64,000 nt of DNA, taken from assembly GCA_002368155.1 (NCBI GenBank), contig AP018180.1, forward strand, positions 4,387,380 through 4,451,379, written 5' to 3'. This stretch comes from Nostoc carneum NIES-2107. GTDB taxonomy: Bacteria; Cyanobacteriota; Cyanobacteriia; Cyanobacteriales; Nostocaceae. The notes under the pieces are model-generated. The model was given only the letters and a program-made list of their open reading frames with translations, was not told where the DNA came from and did not search any database. A program made the position numbers and the translations under genes. How positions within the stretch are numbered: position 1 is the stretch's first letter; every line of letters begins with the position of its first letter. Positions 61,977 to 64,000 of the stretch are shown here, piece after piece.

Positions 61977-63029
61977 ATGCAACTTCAGGTCAAAATATTT
62001 ACTGTAAATAAGCGTTTTCCCTTGACAATTAGTCGTGGGACAACAGCACAGACCACGAATGTATGGGTGAGTATTTCCCAAGATGGGATTGAAGGCTGGG
62101 GAGAAGCGTCACCATTTGGTGTAGGTAATCATTCGCAATCAACAGAGAAAATCAAAGAAGCTTTACAAGAAATTGCACCTATTTTGCAACCTTTCAGCCC
62201 ATTGCAAAAGCAGCAAGTTGAGCAAGCTTTAATCTCCGCACAAGCTCCTTCTGCAGTGAGAGCCGCAGTGGATATGGCAATGCACGATTGGCTAGGTAAG
62301 CTTGTAGGTCTACCACTGTGGCAACTTTGGGGACTTGATCGCCATCTGATAGTGCCTACCTCAGTTACCATTGGCATCAACTCACCAGCAGCAGCCAAAG
62401 CTAGGGCGCGGGACTGGTTAGAGTTTACCGATGTTCGTGTTTTCAAGGTGAAGTTAGGTAGTCCGGATGGCATAGATGCAGATCGGAAAATGTTCTTAGC
62501 AGTCCGTGAGGAAGCATCGAATTTGGAATTTTTTGTTGATGCTAATGGTGGTTGGAGTTTGCCAGATGCGATCGCCATGACTAGTTGGTTAGCGGATTTA
62601 GGTATAAAGTATGTAGAGCAGCCACTACCACGGGGACAGGAACAAAGTTTAGCAGAATTAAAAGCGCGATCGCCTCTGCCGATATTTGTCGATGAAAGTT
62701 GCTTTACCAGCACCGATATTCCCCAACTAGCAAACTATGTAGATGGCATTAATATCAAACTCATGAAATCGGGAGGCTTAACAGAGGCAATGCGAATGGT
62801 ACATACTGCAAAAGCCTATGGTTTACAAGTGATGTTTGGTTGCTATTCTGATAGTTCGTTAGCTAATACAGCCGCAGCACAGCTGGCTCCCTTGGCTGAT
62901 TATTTAGATTTAGACAGTCATCTCAACCTCATCAACGATCCTTTTACAGGTGCATTGATCAAAGAAGGAAGAGTTTTGCCCAACGATTTACCAGGTTTGG
63001 GGGTACAACACAGTGCGTCTGCCACTTAA
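61977..63029 (+). CDS. Enolase-superfamily epimerase (dipeptide / N-acyl-glutamate epimerase type)
   Basis: The 350-aa protein of the mandelate racemase/muconate lactonising group has catalytic lysines K157-V-K159 in RVFKVKLGS and K261 in INIKLMKSGG. Metal ligands are D188 (FVDANGGW), E214 (VEQPLPRG) and D239 (FVDESC), and the C-terminal SDSSLANTAA and DLDSHLNL segments match dipeptide epimerases. It interconverts stereoisomers, classically L-Ala-D/L-Glu. The next gene overlaps by 17 bp and belongs to DUF1611; the same pair forms the DgcA/DgcN D-glutamate pathway described in marine bacteria. Confidence 0.9.
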   Translation: MQLQVKIFTVNKRFPLTISRGTTAQTTNVWVSISQDGIEGWGEASPFGVGNHSQSTEKIKEALQEIAPILQPFSPLQKQQVEQALISAQAPSAVRAAVDMAMHDWLGKLVGLPLWQLWGLDRHLIVPTSVTIGINSPAAAKARARDWLEFTDVRVFKVKLGSPDGIDADRKMFLAVREEASNLEFFVDANGGWSLPDAIAMTSWLADLGIKYVEQPLPRGQEQSLAELKARSPLPIFVDESCFTSTDIPQLANYVDGINIKLMKSGGLTEAMRMVHTAKAYGLQVMFGCYSDSSLANTAAAQLAPLADYLDLDSHLNLINDPFTGALIKEGRVLPNDLPGLGVQHSASAT

Positions 63030-64000
63030 TCAACGAATTGCTATTTTGCTACATGAGGGAACTGCTGGCACCCAGGGGAAAACTGGGTTGTCGATTTTAC
63101 GCTATAGTGAAGCCCCTATAGTAGCTGTCATTGATCGCGACTGTGCAGGAAAATCTCTATCAGCAATCACAGGTATCAAACGTGATGTCCCGATTGTGGA
63201 GTCAGTAGCTGCATCTCTAGAATATCAGCCGCAAGTTTTGGTAATTGGCATAGCCCCTAAAGGTGGTGCCGTACCAGATGATTATTGGCATGAAATCAAA
63301 GATGCCCTACAAGCGGGAATGTCTCTAGTCAATGGCTTACATACCCCATTGGCAACAATGCCAGAGTTAAATGCACTACTAAAACCAGGACAAATAATTT
63401 GGGATGTCCGCAAAGAACCGCCGAATTTAGGTGTTGCTGGTGGGTTGGCGCGCACCCTTCCCTGTCGGCGGGTGTTAACAGTAGGAACTGACATGGCGAT
63501 CGGTAAGATGTCAACAAGCTTAGAACTGCATTGGGCAGCAAAACGGCGGGGATGGCGTTCTAAGTTTTTGGCAACAGGTCAAACTGGCGTAATGTTAGAA
63601 GGCGATGGTATCCCTCTGGATGCCGTGCGGGTAGACTTTGCGGCTGGTGCAGTGGAACAAATGCTGATGCGCTACGGCAAAAACTACGACATTGTCCATG
63701 TAGAAGGACAAGGTTCCTTATTGCATCCCGGCTCAACTGCCACTTTACCTTTGATTCGTGGTTCCCAACCGACGCAATTAATCCTTGTACATAAAGTAGG
63801 ACAAACCCATGTCCGCAATCATCCCCACGTACCCATTCCGCCTTTACCAGAAGTGATTCGGTTGTATGAAACTGTAGCTAGTGCGGCTGGTGCCTTTGCC
63901 CCTGTGCCTGTTGTAGGTATAGCACTGAACACAGCCCATTTGGATGAAGCGGCAGCCAAAGATGCGATCGCCCAAACGAGCAAAGAAACTGGGCTACCCT
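63013..64000 (+). CDS. DUF1611 family protein, DgcN-like (runs off right edge)
   Basis: The frame is open from a GTG at 63013 (MRLPLNQRIAILLHEGTAG) to the edge, about 329 codons. The DUF1611 C-terminal P-loop VGTDMAIGKMSTS is visible, followed by ATGQTGVMLEGDG and VHVEGQGSLLHPG. DUF1611 members include DgcN, reported as a D-glutamate N-acetyltransferase. The start lies inside the end of the epimerase gene, so the two are translationally coupled. Only the last few residues appear to be missing. The family is secure; activity in this organism is inferred. Confidence 0.88.
   Translation, partial: MRLPLNQRIAILLHEGTAGTQGKTGLSILRYSEAPIVAVIDRDCAGKSLSAITGIKRDVPIVESVAASLEYQPQVLVIGIAPKGGAVPDDYWHEIKDALQAGMSLVNGLHTPLATMPELNALLKPGQIIWDVRKEPPNLGVAGGLARTLPCRRVLTVGTDMAIGKMSTSLELHWAAKRRGWRSKFLATGQTGVMLEGDGIPLDAVRVDFAAGAVEQMLMRYGKNYDIVHVEGQGSLLHPGSTATLPLIRGSQPTQLILVHKVGQTHVRNHPHVPIPPLPEVIRLYETVASAAGAFAPVPVVGIALNTAHLDEAAAKDAIAQTSKETGLP

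Overview
The window comes from a filamentous, probably heterocyst-forming cyanobacterium (Nostocales, Nostoc/Calothrix-like). The evidence is frequent GCGATCGC (HIP1) octamers, many heptamer-type short tandem repeats (CCCCAAT/CCCCAGT, TTTTGAC, TACCAAT, GCCCAAT types) between and even inside genes, cyanobacterium-specific families (Ycf35, DUF2997, DUF3038, DUF4335, DUF3370, GuaB3) and a Yfr1 small RNA between guaB3 and trxA. It is ordinary chromosome with an insertion-sequence-rich stretch at about 20-31.8 kb.

Layout. 0-3.2 kb: the 5' part of a glycogen-debranching-type gene, divergent from a redox group (2-Cys peroxiredoxin, CPFC redoxin, GST). 3.4-9.3 kb: small conserved proteins, a renalase-like flavoprotein, a YaaW-like protein overlapping an O-antigen-ligase-like membrane protein, and a small DUF5684-like membrane protein. 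9.5-18.4 kb: two large soluble hybrid histidine kinases on the minus strand; the larger carries twelve tandem 92-residue HAMP-pair units encoded by 276-bp DNA repeats. 19-31.8 kb: a PEP-CTERM-type surface protein, an IS630 element, a K+ channel, argD, a geranylgeranyl-reductase-family protein, a DUF3370 protein, an IS5-like element, an IS110 element and a long inverted repeat. 32.3-37.4 kb: AI-2E-type permease and a lipid block (plsX, fabH, fabD, plsC). 37.6-43.1 kb: leucyl aminopeptidase, EcsC-like protein, BrnT/BrnA toxin-antitoxin pair, alpha/beta hydrolase, second acyltransferase. 43.4-50.3 kb: metG, NYN-domain protein overlapping lptC, dacB-type PBP4, LOG-family protein. 50.5-53 kb: a structured RNA candidate, trxA, yfr1 and guaB3. 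53.7-59 kb: mutS2 and the DUF3038-DUF4335 pair. 59.1-61.9 kb: operon DUF2997-ycf35-ferredoxin, a GNAT and a Nudix hydrolase. 62-64 kb: an enolase-superfamily epimerase overlapping a DUF1611 gene that runs off the right edge.

Main points of interest: (1) tandem repeats inserted in frame in four conserved proteins, including the ATPase core of MutS2; (2) the homogenised poly-HAMP repeat array; (3) several non-coding RNA loci: Yfr1, an orphan promoter-terminator RNA at about 21.4-21.57 kb, a structured RNA downstream of trxA, and a possible bridge RNA region of the IS110 element; (4) two unrelated IS elements that both split their transposase at an A9 slippery run; (5) an epimerase/DUF1611 pair resembling the D-glutamate DgcA/DgcN pathway. 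Functions are assigned by reading translations and motifs only; no database search was possible.
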